Source: Ophthalmolycus amberensis
Lineage: Eukaryota; Chordata; Actinopteri; Perciformes; Zoarcidae
Reading direction: 5' to 3'
Length of the DNA stretch: 64,000 nucleotides
NCBI GenBank assembly: GCA_024529925.1
Contig: JAFEUB010000898.1
Coordinates: 1-64,000, forward strand
The translations under genes were made by a program, and so were the position numbers. Positions within the stretch are counted from its first letter, which is position 1. Each line of letters starts with the position of its first letter. The notes under the pieces are model-generated. The model ran no database searches, had not been told where the DNA came from, and saw nothing but the letters and a program-made list of their open reading frames with translations. Below are positions 1 through 11,830 of this stretch, piece after piece.

Positions 1-1050
1 TACTATTTAGGAATTTTTATTGATTCTAATCTCTCTTTTAAAAAACAGTAAAACATGTGACAAATGTCTTAAAATTTGATCCTCATGAATTTTAGATATA
101 TCAGACACTGTCTAACCATGCAAGCTGCAAAATTGTATTTTAATGCAATGATTATCCCCCATCTGACCTACTGCTTAACCAGCTGGGCACAAGCCAGCAG
201 CACGACATTAAAATCCATTCATATTCTCCATAAACAAGCCCTAAAAACACTTGATAAAAAACCCAAAGTCACCATCACTGCAATATTCTCACCAAACATC
301 ATATCCTGAGTTGGGAGAACATCATTAAATTCACTGAGGTGTGTCTGGTTTTTTAAATTTTACATGGTATGGCCCCACCTCCACTTAGTGATTTTATTAA
401 ACAAAGAGCTCAAAGCAGCAGACTCACTAGATCTGCTTCAAGAGGTGATTGTGTCATTCCACAAAGGTCAAGCTCGTTCAGTAAATCTACATTCTCTGTG
501 AAGGCAGCTCACTCGTGGAATGCTGTGCCACCACACATACGCACACAAAACACGTACCAAAACATTCAAGCACAACTTCAAGAAATGGCTTGTTGCCAAT
601 CAGGTGTGCCAGCATTGATGTACTGTCTGTCCTGCCTGCTTGTTTTGCCTATATGTGCATTTGTCTTGATCAGTGTTGCTATTTTCCATTTGTTTGATGT
701 GTATGTGAAGTGCTTCAGTGTTACATGTGCTTGTCCTGTAGGTGGGTCTGTTCTGCGTGACGCATGCTGAAACCTGTTATGTCTGCTCTGCTTAATGTCG
801 TACACTTTTCTTTTGCTGTGTTTCAGTTTTGTCTATATGTTGCTGTCTGTTTCTCTATGAATTTTAACTCCGTTTCAATTTGAGATTTTGTTATTTTAGG
901 CTGCCTTGAAACATCTGGCCGGGGACAGCAGATGAAATTAGCCTCTCTGGCTAACTCTGGCTCACTTACAGTGTAACTGTTGATTAGTGTGCATTGTCCC
1001 TGAAAAATAATAAATAAATAAACTGAAAAATAAATAAATAAATAAATACT
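1..1050 (+). mobile_element. 3' part of a non-LTR retrotransposon (LINE, CR1/L2/Rex1-type)
   Basis: Two open stretches (76-306 and about 369-570) read as the end of a LINE reverse transcriptase ORF: the first contains YFNAMIIPHLTYCLTSWAQA, the second the typical SVKAAHSWNAVPPHIR signature. They are in different frames, so the ORF is broken. The 3' tail from about 852 ends in AAATAAATAAAT units, and the same tail recurs at 30541-30718, which confirms a transposed 3' end. The element runs off the left edge. Clade placement is from memory of the protein pattern. Its right border abuts sequence that in FAAH copy B lies 95 bases from the last exon. Confidence 0.8.
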
Positions 1051-1237
1051 GTTATAAGAGAGACTGAAGTTCAGGGGCGGGGCCAGAAGGGTGGCATGAG
1101 GCCCTTTACTCACTATCTGTCCATGGCTGTAGGATTGAAGGAATAGTGTGTACATTTAGGGGGATTTATGGCAGAAATTGAATACCGTAACCCAGAATGG
1201 ACCAAATCAAACACTGGCTCTAGACAGTGCCATTTGC

Positions 1238-1258
1238 TTGGGGGGGGGGGGGGGGGGT
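1238..1258. repeat. Poly-G tract
   Basis: An uninterrupted run of G in intron 14 of FAAH copy A. The roughly 60-base segment around it is absent from copy B, so it arose after the duplication or is a sequencing artefact. Confidence 0.7.
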
Positions 1259-1443
1259 GAGGGGTTCAAGTTGGAGGGGAACTGAGAAAATAAGGTCAAA
1301 ATGATCGTGTGTCTGAAACACATAACAGCTTCCAGAAAAACAAAAAGTTTCCCAATGATAGTATTTTTTTAGGGCCGTATTATACAAACTACCGTATTAC
1401 ATCATTTGGTATCAGGGATCTCTCGCTGACATGTGTTTCTTAC

Positions 1444-4400
1444 CTGTTTGAACAGCTCGTCCCAGTGGTCCTGATGAAAGCCCTTATAGTGCCTGAGTTC
1501 CTCCTCATCCTCTGCCGTCACCGTGGAAACAGGAACAACGCCGGCGGGAAAGGTGAGGAGATTGTAAAGCATCGCGTAAGGGAGAACACCTGGACGGACA
1601 GAGAATAGCAACAGGTTGTTCAGCGTCTCACACTGGGTACTGATCTGTACACTAATCGTGAGTATGATGCAGGCAGACTGCTCCCTGGCTCTTTGGTAAT
1701 TACAGCCATCCACAATTTGCAGAAACTATCAGCCAAGACAAAACATCTCTAACCAATACTAATAAAATATCGGAAACGGATGGATAGATGAATGACACTA
1801 TTATATCTCAGACTTCTCTCAAATCATTCACGTATCAGGTATCACAAACTGTTCAGGTAACCATACAGGAAAGCTTGCAGCAGTATAAGAAGTTGAAGGC
1901 TGGTCCGATCACCGGGCACAGCAGCACGTCGATGTTGAGTCTTCTCCACTCTGCTATCGTTTCCTGAATGTAGTCCTTATGAAAAACACAAGAGAATTCA
2001 ATGTCCCCAACGGATGCACTCGTTCACGCGTAAGCATCGTGAGCTGACAACTAACAGTACCTCGACAGCAGCGTGCTGCTTCCACAGCTCCGGAACAGAT
2101 CTAAAAACAAACAAGGCACAGAAGGAATCAGTATGTTTGTGCATTGCATGCAACGTGTGAGCAACAAAACCTGAATTACTTTCTCACCCAACTCCACAGA
2201 TTGACCTTAAGGTGGCAGAGGCACGAGGAAACTGCCAAAGACAAGACATAAGTCATATGTGTAATATAAACAATAAGTGTTAAATCACACAGCAACTGTT
2301 TTATCAAATAACTGCCAAGGAAATATTCAAATCAATATCGTACTCGCTGAGGAAGGATTATATTTTCTTTCGTCTGTATTTATGCATGTCTGTCACAGAA
2401 GGAGGGAACTCACCACGGGCTTGAGGAGGAATGAGAGAGTTTTCTTCAACCACGTAGGAAGATAGTACGGCATAACCTGTGGTCCGAGACAGGGGTCCAA
2501 AGGGCCCCCCTCCCTAAAATAGAAACAATAAGGGATCATTGGCACACAGCAGAACACTCTGTTCAAAGTGAGTATAATATGGTCAAAACATTTCACTCAA
2601 AGTACGTGGTGCCGGAGATCAGACATTTTGTACACATTTAATAAACTAAGTGTTCCCGCGGCTTCACGAGGCCTCTCGCAATTATTACACGACCGCCTTG
2701 TCACAAGTATTTGAGATGACTGCGATCATTTTTCACGACCGTTAGATCCCACGATCAAGGGAATTTTAAAGCGCATGAAACAAACTTAAATGCCATATTT
2801 CCATTACATTTTCAACAGTTTGAGGTTTGACTGGTGCTCTTATAATTAGTTCATCTTGTTGTTGCACCAATTATTTACCTTGATGCGCTCATATCAGAAA
2901 ACAATTCTCACCACTTGTAATGCATGTGCTGCAATGTTTCCTCTGTTTTGCACTATATTCTTAAAAACACTTCAATTACACACAATTATCAAATTAATTA
3001 GGTAGTTAACAATGACTACACTGATTAAATAACTGGCATCTTAAAGAACTTCAACTCACAGTTTTTGAAGAAGGCTGGTGGCTCCGTCTGCTAGGATACC
3101 CTTTATGAGAAGTTCATGTACAGCGTAATCGATCTTCAGAGGGCTGTAGGGCACCAACTACAGGCCCAAAAAACAGAGGGGAAAATAGTAACTGTATTAA
3201 AAACAAAAGCTCACATCACATATTGTATGTGGCCGTAGATCATAGAGTGCGTGTCTTACAGTGTGCCCTGCTTGCTCTAACAGAGCTTTGACCTCTCTGA
3301 TGCCTCGGGCCATGCTTGGAGACGGTTGTGTGTAGCCGTCGTTTTCTAGGTAACCGATCCTGAGAGGTTTGGAGCTCTGGTATATCTGAGGACGAGACAT
3401 TTTCATTCGGTCAGATCAGTAGGGGGACATCTGAGTGGAAACACGCATAAGTCACATAGGTCACAAAGCCCGTTATTTCCCACAATTTAAGCTTCTTTAA
3501 TGCACTAGTATGATTCAAACATATTATTCGGTTCGCAAGCCTCGTACCCAACGGCTTAATACGAATATCGTTACACCCCTAGAAACAAATAACCTCAGCT
3601 AATGACAATGAGATTATTAGGTGGTGTTTCAGCTGCAGGACAGCAGTGAAGGCCCAGGTATAAAATGCACGGCCCGCCACTGCTTTTATTCCACCTCCCG
3701 ACCCCTCAGATCTGATAACCAATCACTGCTCTCCACTCCACGCAGCCAAAACCAAAGGTGATCAAGCATTTCTGTTGTTGGCTCTAAATTGTGGAATAGT
3801 TTCCCACTAATAATGATCTGTATTTGATATGTTCCCCCTTCATTAATACCTTTAAAAAACATATTTTCTTTAGCTTATTAATTATGATCATGAAGACATG
3901 CATGATAACACTTGTTTGTGCAATACTGCTATGCTATGATTTGATCAAGATATGCTTGTACCAATTTACTTAGATTCTCCTATTCATGTCTATATTTGAT
4001 CATTCCTGTTTTTATATTTGATCTTTTGGGAAATACACTTATTTGCTTTCTTGCCACGAGTGAGATGAGAAGATTGATATTTCTCTTAATTGTGTGCAAA
4101 TGGTAAATATGTAGCTGAAGCCAGGAGCTAGTTAGCATAGGGATTAAAAAGCAGCTTGCTGGGCTTTGTCAATTTGTAACGTCCTACCAACGTGTAAAAG
4201 CAACAATTTGCCATTTTACAGACGGTTATGTGCCAGACTTTTTCTTGGCTCAGAAACAGCTACAGGACACAGCCTGGTGCATTATCCCTCTGAAAACATT
4301 TAGGTTTTATTTGTAGTGGACAGACCTGCATATTGAAAGGAACGGGTGGAACAGTGGGGTCCAAAGAAAACATGTGGTCACAGAGCAGCGCCTGCATACC

Positions 4401-7400
4401 CAGAGCCAGACTGTCCACGTCCCTCGCCATGGGTCCGGGAGACGACGACACTAATTTCATGGGAAACAAATGAGTTAACCAAGTTTTTCAGACATCACAT
4501 GAAGTAAGTAGGCAACGATGATACACCTGTAACTTACCCGATTTCTGCCCTCGATAAATGGGACTCAAACCCACTGTACTGACAAGACACAAAAAAATAC
4601 ATCATCTAAAACAAAGCAATTAAAATGTAGCACAAAATGTTGTGACTGTGCAGTGATTACCCAAATTACTGACTGAAGCGGAAGACGCTAACCTTAGCCG
4701 ACCCGCTGTTGGCTTTAAGCCACAGATCCCACAAAATGAAGCGGGAATGCGGATGCTTCCCCCCACATCACTGCCGAAACCAAGCACGGAGCCTCCTCCC
4801 CCGATGAGGGCCCCCTCCCCACCGGAGGAGCCTCCGGAGGTCTTCTGGAGGTTGTGGGGGTTCACGGTCTGCCCATAGATGGGGTTACCGCAGTCGTAAC
4901 TAAGAAATAAACAATACAAAAACAACAGATAAGCAACGACTATCACGACATGAAAAACTAATTTAATTGCGTCACAGCGCACTCTATTACGTCGCAGCGC
5001 ATCTTGGCGATAGCTTGTTTGATTATTTACTTTAACAGGGCTTGGGGCAAGTTGGTTTTCACAAAGGGAACAGCTCCTTGTCTCTTCAGAACTTCCACTA
5101 TCACGCTGTCCTTCTGGGCCGGCCGGTCCAGATTAACGATGACGCCGCAAGTAGAGTCATGATTCTGGTGTTAAATAAACACAGGTAATAAATAATAAAT
5201 AAAAAGTAAATACATAAACCAGTCCGTCTGTCCCAAACCAGAACAACATGTCCAGAACTGCTATCAAATTTTCTCAACACACCATACATTTCATTTATCT
5301 TGCTGGTGCTCGGGGATGACACCCCTCGATTAAGCGCCAAATACTTTCTATCAAGACTTGAACATCACATCATCTGTTATAACACACAATTTTCTTTTAC
5401 TTATTCACTTGTCTCTCCTGATTGAAATGTATTTATGTTGATGTAAATGTATCTGTGTTCTAGAGGCGCACATAATGCTACCATGTAAACAAATTTACCC
5501 TTCAGGATCAATAAAAATGTTTCTATCCATCTACCTAAAAAGTGCAGGCATGAAAACAACTACTAAATACCTTGTATGCGTAGTTTTCTTTGATGCTAAC
5601 TGGAACTCCATACAACAGGCTTTCCTTCTTGGGAGCAACAGTTTTCAGCTGATCAAAGCTCTCCAGCAAGATCCCTGTGCAGCAGTTCAGATCTTTGTTT
5701 ACATCCAGAGTCTGTGGGAAAAGAAACAAAAAACAGCAGAGACGGGTTCGTATGAATGTCTTTCCTCCAAAAGCCGGTTTTGTAGAACATGAAAATCAAG
5801 TAAGCAATGTGCAAGCAAGTGGATCAATATTTACTTGGTAACTATGAGACGTAAGTCCCTTTGTACTGTAGGGTTAATGATTCATTCATTTCTGTGATGA
5901 GAACCTTAAATTATGACACTGCTCTTTATATCTTTATCAGTGGAGGGCCGTCAGGGCCTGCTCTGCTGGCCTAGACAGAATCACAAAGTTATAGCTATTT
6001 TATAATTTTTCATAAATACACTACATGTATTATAATTTTTTTTCCCCATTATCTTATTTTCTCATTGCACAGCTACTGTCTTCCTCAGTTGCTCTGCTTC
6101 CAGTGCAGCTTGTTTTAAGTAGAGCTTTTATCCAATCAGATCTCACCTCTGTGTCTCTAGGTAAGAAGAGAGGCCTGCAGACTCACAAGTGCATCCATGT
6201 GCAGTTTAAGTGAATGGGGACGATATTGTTGATTGTCATAGTGTTCAACCAATCACATCTTTAGTTTGACATGTTGGGCGTATTCTTTGACGTGTCAGAG
6301 CCTGCTAGCTGGCCTACAAGTACGTGATTGGTCAGTGGGCTAGCGTGACATGTTGGGCGGTGACAATCCCAATATCTGCTGCCTCTGTCGAGCGGACATT
6401 TTCAGCCCTCAAACGCATTAAAACCTATTAAAGAACTACAACTGGGGAGGCTCGACTGTCTTCACTGGCGTCCCTGAATCGAGAAGGACTTCTTACTGGA
6501 ACTAAAACACACGGATGTACTGAACAAGCGTGGGATTAAACTCTTTGTCAACAAAGAAAGGAGGATGGACTTTGTCTATTAGTGAACAACAGCTTTGGTA
6601 AGTGAACTGCTTTTGTTTTTACATCTGCAGTAGCTTTAAGATGCTTGTTTGTATAATATTATTTGTGCAACTTGTTTTTATGAAGATGGATTTTTGTTTG
6701 GTTTTATATGTGATAGGAACTATTGTTACGTCCAATGTTGCGCTGGGGACATATTTAGCCGGTGCCAGTGTTGCCAACTTGGCGACTTTCTCGCTAAATC
6801 TGGCGACTTTCCAAACCCTCATGGAGACTTTTTTTTGTCAAAAGCTACTAGTGACACATCTAGCGACTTGTTCTGGTGTTGTTGGAGACTTTTCTGGTGT
6901 TTTGACTCGGACGTCAAAGCGCGTACCGTTCTGCACTGTCGTCAACGAGCAGCGGGTGCTGCCGTGAGCCGCCCCAAAGCAATCACAGGCGGGTACTCTC
7001 ACAGCAGCCTCGCGCAGCAGTCCCAGCTGCAGTCAGCGACGAGAGGAGACGCACTCTCTGCGTATTCATGCATCTGCACTTCGTGTATTTATAGGTGTTG
7101 AGCTTCCATTTTTACACAAAACAAATAATAACCGTAGCTGTGTTTCAGCTGCAGGACAGCAGTGAAGGCCCAGGTATGAAATGCACGGCCCGCCACTGAT
7201 CTTTATGTACATGATTGTTCTGCGATGGTATGTGAATAATGATTGGTGTTATTTGGGTTTGAACCTTTTCCATGTAGGAGTAAAACACGTCCTCGGGGCT
7301 CAGCAAGCCTTCCTGCAGGTTATTTGTCAACTCAGACAGAGACATCGCCAAGATGAGAGCAGCGTCGGTCCCTGGATGCTGGAGGACACACACACACACA

Positions 7401-9515
7401 GTTACACACACAAGGACACACACACACTGTAACAAATGTGTGGGAAATTAATTCACACACGCAATAATTCCTTTTCAAAATTAGCTGAAAGTTCTGCACA
7501 GATGAAAAACTCAGGGAAGCAACAAATACTATTTTGATAAAATAGAAAGAGTGACAGTAGTCAAATCTCAAAACGGTATAAAATCCAACAACAATAGCAA
7601 AGCATCATCTAATACAGTGATTTTCAACCAGTGTGCCGTGAGAGATCGTCAGGTGTGCCGTGGGAAAATGTCCAATTTCACTTAATGAGTCCAAAAAAAT
7701 ATTATTTAGTTGTTGCAAATACTTTGCCATTGTTGAGCATCTTCAGCTGCAATATAGTGGCTGGCTAAGTAATAAATACTCTTCCATGCCAGTGGGTGGC
7801 AGTATGTAGCGCAATAATGACCTTGTTCATTTAGGACAGTAGAATGAAATGACACTCAAGGCAAAGTATGACTCTGAGGGCGCTGCACAGGCTCCAAGTG
7901 TGAGGAATTTAAGTTTAAAAGCGCTCCTAGTGATGGATATTATGTATTATAATATGTTTACTTGTAGAAGGTTTAAACTAAAGGGAGAGTTACTGAATTT
8001 GTTGTGCATTGTGAGAGAAACCAAAGAATTTATGACACTGCCATAAAGTTAGAGAGAGGGTTGCTGAAGAGTTTCTGAGCACAGCCTTCAAGAAGGGGGA
8101 GGAATGGGTCCAGGAAGTGGCCGACTGAAGTCTGAAGGGTTCAGCCAATCACTGAGCTGAACGATGGGACTAAGGAATGTGTAATATGAGACATTTCAGA
8201 GACTTTGGAGGGACAAAGAAACTGTGAATCCCCGGAGATGATCAGACCTCATCTGGACCATGAGGCGGACACACCAGTCTGTCGTGTGGTGCGGATGGGG
8301 CCTCTATTTCATGAAATATTACTATTGATAGTTAATTCAGTTTGTAAGTGTGTTTGCTGTTGTTAGTATATTAAATTCCTTTTGATTTAAACTTCAACCA
8401 GCTGATTTGGCCGTGCTTAATGATGGAAGAAGGAGAGCAAGGGGGGGGGGGGGGCTGCCTCTTCTCCTCTGCTTGCTTCTTCTCCTCTAAACAACGAGGG
8501 GGGCTTTTTCCTTTACCTTCTTGTTTGAGAAATTTTAAACCCTACACAAGCTTCACCCCCGAAACGATGCCTTAACTCCGCCTACATGCTGCTCAAATGC
8601 TCTGCATGTTTGGAAGCACATACCTGTGTGAGCAGCTTTTCTCTGTGATGAAGATGAACAAAAACCCACACAGGAGTCGTCTCACTGATGCACACCTTCA
8701 CTCCATCTTGAGGGTTTCCACAGAACCTAACCCCAGATATTAATGAACCGGCAGCCAAGAAAAGATGCCAAACATCTGGCTCTGGCACATATGCATGAAA
8801 TAATGTAGCCTACCTAAACATGTATTCTTTTTGCACTTTTAGCCCTCCTATCCTGTTTATTAAATGGTGACTCTATTTGGCCCTCAACATAGTCCCAATT
8901 TTTAATTGTGGCCCTCTCTATGATTGAGTTTGACACCCCTGCATATATGCTGTGTTATGCTAAAAGGTGTCATTTTGTAACTTTTTTGGTTGTTGGTGTG
9001 CCGCGGGATCTTTTTCATGTAAAAAATGTGCCGCGGCTCAGAAAAGGCTGAAAAACACTGATCTAATAAAAGCAAAATATTATTGGTGAGCGCCACCTGC
9101 TATGTCAAATAAATAAAAAATGTCTGCGATGAGAAGATAGACAATAATAACATTCCGCAAAGCTCGCAAGCGTGTTGACAACAAATGAAGTCATTTGTCA
9201 TTCACGTCAAACACTGATGAACGTATAGGTCTGAATCAAAAGGACGTTCTTTAAAAGTGTGTTATAACTTCCCATCCAAACAATTGTCCCAACTCTCACC
9301 GACGTCTTGTACTGCAGCACCGCCTGCTCGGCTCGCTGCAGGCTGTCGGCTCTCCGGTTTCTGGCTCTCTGGATCTTGTCCTTCACCTCTTGGTGTCTGC
9401 AGACCTTCTGCACCAGCAGCACCAGAGCTCCAGCCCCGCACGCCGCACCCGTCAGCAGTGCCGCTGTCCAGTTGTCAAGCTTCATTTCCCGCAGAACCTG
9501 TTTCACGTTCTCCAT
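1444..9515 (-). CDS. faah: Fatty-acid amide hydrolase, tandem copy A (exons 1-14; last exon outside the window)
   Basis: Integral membrane serine hydrolase that cleaves anandamide and other fatty-acid amides. Exons 5'-3': 9300-9515, 7265-7378, 5571-5711, 5031-5164, 4693-4899, 4538-4578, 4326-4450, 3260-3385, 3060-3157, 2414-2513, 2188-2231, 2061-2100, 1867-1975, 1444-1589. All phases join to give 547 codons without a stop. Residues about 17-36 form the N-terminal membrane helix. The amidase signature is in exon 5 (GGSSGGEGALI, then GGSIRIPASFCG). By alignment with human FAAH from memory, the Ser-Ser-Lys triad is K151, S226 and S250, offset by 9 from human 142/217/241. The C-terminal exon (about 40 aa in copy B) is not in the window. 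Oddities: the exon 5 donor is GTTAGC where copy B has GTGAGC, and the conserved SYTMLYN is PYAMLYN here. It lies on the same strand as copy B and UQCRH. Confidence 0.93.
3623..3682. mobile_element. 3'-end fragment of the hAT element seen in FAAH intron 2
   Basis: About 60 bases ending ACGGCCCGCCACTG match the right end of the hAT at 5938-7198. Here it is a solitary end inside intron 7 of copy A. It is not present at the equivalent place in copy B. Confidence 0.7.
3683..4015 (+). mobile_element. LINE 3' fragment (L2/CR1-type) in FAAH-A intron 7
   Basis: Matches 15800-16110 in copy B. In one frame both resemble the end of a LINE reverse transcriptase (serine/arginine-rich stretch, then a W/C-N-S-F-P-like end), followed by an AT-rich 3' tail. 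No open frame of useful length remains. It was present before the FAAH duplication. Confidence 0.55.
4025..4240. repeat. Teleost interspersed repeat, FAAH-A intron 7
   Basis: Contains TTTTGGGAAATACACTTATT and GAGATGAGAAGATTGATA, phrases I recognise as a very common percomorph interspersed repeat. Its counterpart in copy B is at about 16120-16340. No coding content. Confidence 0.5.
5938..7198. mobile_element. hAT DNA transposon remnant in FAAH-A intron 2
   Basis: Bounded by terminal repeats CAGTGGAGGGCCGT and ACGGCCCGCCACTG, and by a perfect 8-base target duplication ATCTTTAT (5930-5937 and 7199-7206), the hAT hallmark. The plus strand at about 6366-6560 retains the hAT dimerisation segment (SAASVERTFSALKRIK, then GEARLSSLASLNREGLLT) with stops. 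The same insertion with the same duplication is in copy B at 19468-21304, so it predates the gene duplication. Confidence 0.9.
7387..7430. repeat. CA microsatellite
   Basis: Interrupted (CA)n beside the acceptor of FAAH-A exon 2. A shorter, differently interrupted tract is at 21490-21537 in copy B. Confidence 0.85.
7615..9060 (+). mobile_element. hAT (Charlie-like) DNA transposon, FAAH-A intron 1 only
   Basis: Terminal repeats CAGTGATTTTCAACC and GGCTGAAAAACACTG lie inside a perfect 8-base duplication ATCTAATA (7607-7614 and 9061-9068). Copy B has the empty site, one mismatch away, at about 21925. The plus strand near 8590-8750 still reads as an hAT C-terminus (FGSTYLCEQLFSVMKMNK, then SRLTDAHLHSILR). 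A G-rich run lies at 8440-8453. The insertion is private to copy A and therefore younger than the duplication. Confidence 0.92.
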
Positions 9516-9719
9516 GATTTGTGTGTCTTCGACAATGATCAGTCGGCGAACTGAAGCTAAAACAAACAGGCTGGAGCTTTTAAATCATCTACCGACTGGA
9601 TTTAACACCTTATTTAATAAGGTCAACAAATGGGTGCGGTTTACTAGTTAGTGTGGAGGTCACCTCGACACGCCCATCAGTTTCCTCAAATTACCGACCG
9701 GGAGGAACCCGGATTGAAG

Positions 9720-10074
9720 GTTTAGAGTTCGAGATGTTGTCAGTTGCAAGGTAGAGGGCGCCAGTGCTGCTTCAAGTGAGACATGTTATCTAAACCATAC
9801 AATAAAGAAATAATAAAGAAAATAATTCTAAAATGCTCAAAATTCCTCAGCTGGCAGACCAGTGTATGCAGGAGGATTCAAATCCCTTTTTAAAAAAGTT
9901 AGGAGTGAGTAGGTTTACAGGCCACACTTTATTCAGTCACTCATTTCACATTTTATTTGACAGTAAAGTTTAAGACGCTTCTGGAGTTCATGTTGAGGTC
10001 AGGCTACAAAGTCTAACCAGACGCAAGACAACTGGCCCTGTTTCACCGACAGACAGCAACACTTGGATCGATTG
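9720..10074 (-). other. Duplicated upstream block with poly(A) signals (FAAH-A side)
   Basis: Sequence upstream of FAAH-A shared with about 22850-23208 upstream of FAAH-B; similarity stops abruptly at 10074/23208. On the minus strand it carries two AATAAA hexamers about 30 bases apart after a short open stretch (GETGPVVLRLVRL, then stop). It resembles the 3' end of a minus-strand transcript. It may be a relic of a gene 3' end between UQCRH and FAAH (NSUN4 lies there in human), but I cannot show that. Confidence 0.3.
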
Positions 10075-11233
10075 TATTGTAATCACAATATGACGACATG
10101 GTGCGCTGGCCTTGTAGATGGAGTCGCCATGTGTCATTAGTCTCCTTTGTCTCTTTTCTGTTTCCTGTTAAGGCATCAGTGCAACAATCACTCACAATAG
10201 GAATGAAAATGATCTGCGCTCATCTCTGGCACAGTGATGGAGCGGGAGAGGTTGAAGATGAAGATATGGAAGGTAAAGAAAGAGATTTTGTGCCCTCACA
10301 GCTGCTGGATGCCTTGAAGTTGCAACACACTTTATAAAGTCAGTTCGGTAAATATTCAACGACGACAACGAGTTAACAGTTCAGGTTTTAAAAGCTGTAA
10401 ATATCAACTCAAAAATGGTACATCACAAAAGGCGTCCTGATGAGGCACGATCACGACTTGGTGACTTGTACCAACAAATTTCCACATTTCTGTTGTGGAA
10501 ACAAATAACAGCAGCGGTTCCTCTGAGAAATGATTTACTTTATTTCATTCTTGGTCTGCATGTGAAAAGCAAACCGCCGATAACGGACTGGCCACAGAGT
10601 CTAAATGAACCCCCGTATTGTGTCATATCACAGAAAGCTGCTCTTCTAAAGAGACAATCATGATTTAGGAGACATTACTTTCTGTATTCATGTAAATCCT
10701 CATTTATTTTCCGTGCGTGCTTGCGGTGCCTCTTTGCCAAACAATGATGTGAATTGAATTTCTTCTCAAGCATGTAGTTTCATGTTCACACTATATTGCA
10801 TGAAATATTAAACAAAGTCAGCGGTGGAAAAACAAAACAAGGACGTGGCATATTTCACACCTTCCAATGTCCAAACAGGATGCTGCATTTCATTTAAAAA
10901 CAACAACATAATGATCATCTTATCATGGCAACGTCAGTTAGACTCTTGATTATAAAACAGCACATTTATCAAAATTTTAAGTTTATGTTATGTACAATAC
11001 GGATGAAACAATATGTTAATTGATGTTTTTTAATGAAAGAATCAAACAAAGAAGGAGTGAACCTTCCCAATCAGTTCAGAGGAATATTACATTTAACAGT
11101 TTCAAAGACAAACTGTATTAAATCTGTGTTATGGCTACAAAAAAACAATAATTTGAAGAAAACGCAACTACGTTTTCAAGTGCCATCTTAGTTTGTGTTG
11201 ACTGTAACTCACATTTTATTTTGTTTTAATGCC
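10075..11233. other. Spacer between the two FAAH copies
   Basis: AT-rich sequence not shared between the two copies. Two open frames of about 80 codons (10098-10337 and 10415-10663) show no recognisable domain, and I do not call them genes. Confidence 0.5.
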
Positions 11234-11703
11234 TGTTGTGGAATATTTCTATGAATACATGGGAGAAGAGTGTTATCATATTTATCAAATCAATGTCAAA
11301 TGAAACAGAGTCTGGATGAATGATCAAAGTTATAATAGTCAATTTATTTCGCTTGCAAGCGAAGAGAAACACGTCTCACAGACACTTCTGCGTCATCTAT
11401 GAGAGGTGCTCTGAAAACATAGTCAGATGCATGGACATTTATAACTGAGCCAGCCAGCATGCTGTTATCTCGATCGTAAACAAGAATAAACAAACAGACA
11501 GAAGAAGAAAACAAGTCAAAGCAGATGCTTTCCTTTGAAGCATAGTGTCCTGTTTTACTATCTCCCATCATAAAAGCCTGTAGAGGGTCGTGCCCTTCCT
11601 CTCGCTCATAAAATTCACAGGATGACTATTCACAAGATAACAGATAACCAGACACCTGGCTTTAACCCTAAAGCCTAAGACTCTGACATATTTTCCCATA
11701 ACA
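11234..11703. mobile_element. Solo LTR between FAAH copies
   Basis: Starts TGTTGTGG and ends CCATAACA, an inverted terminal pair typical of LTRs. The first 120 bases match the solo LTR at 20725-21294. A possible 4-base duplication TGCC flanks it (11230-11233 and 11704-11707). No internal retroelement genes are present, so it is a recombined solo LTR. It lies just downstream of the FAAH-B stop codon. Confidence 0.7.
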
Positions 11704-11830
11704 TGCCGTTAACAGGTATTATGCTCGAGACTGGCTCGTTGTTAGTGTGTTCACATTCACTGAGTGTATTCAAAGCGTATTCATCTTTAAGCCCCTGGAG
11801 TTAGCAGCCCCACCTGTGGCCTCCAGGCTT

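Noticed and set aside
6602..7101. Open frames of 121 and 150 codons in FAAH intron 2, repeated in copy B
   Set aside because: They lie inside the hAT element and overlap in different frames; conservation reflects the recent duplication only.
9257..9651. Plus-strand open frames opposite FAAH exon 1 (also at 22387-22760)
   Set aside because: Shadow frames of a GC-rich coding exon on the other strand.
10098..10663. Two open frames of about 80 codons in the FAAH spacer
   Set aside because: No recognisable domain, no splice context, length expected by chance.
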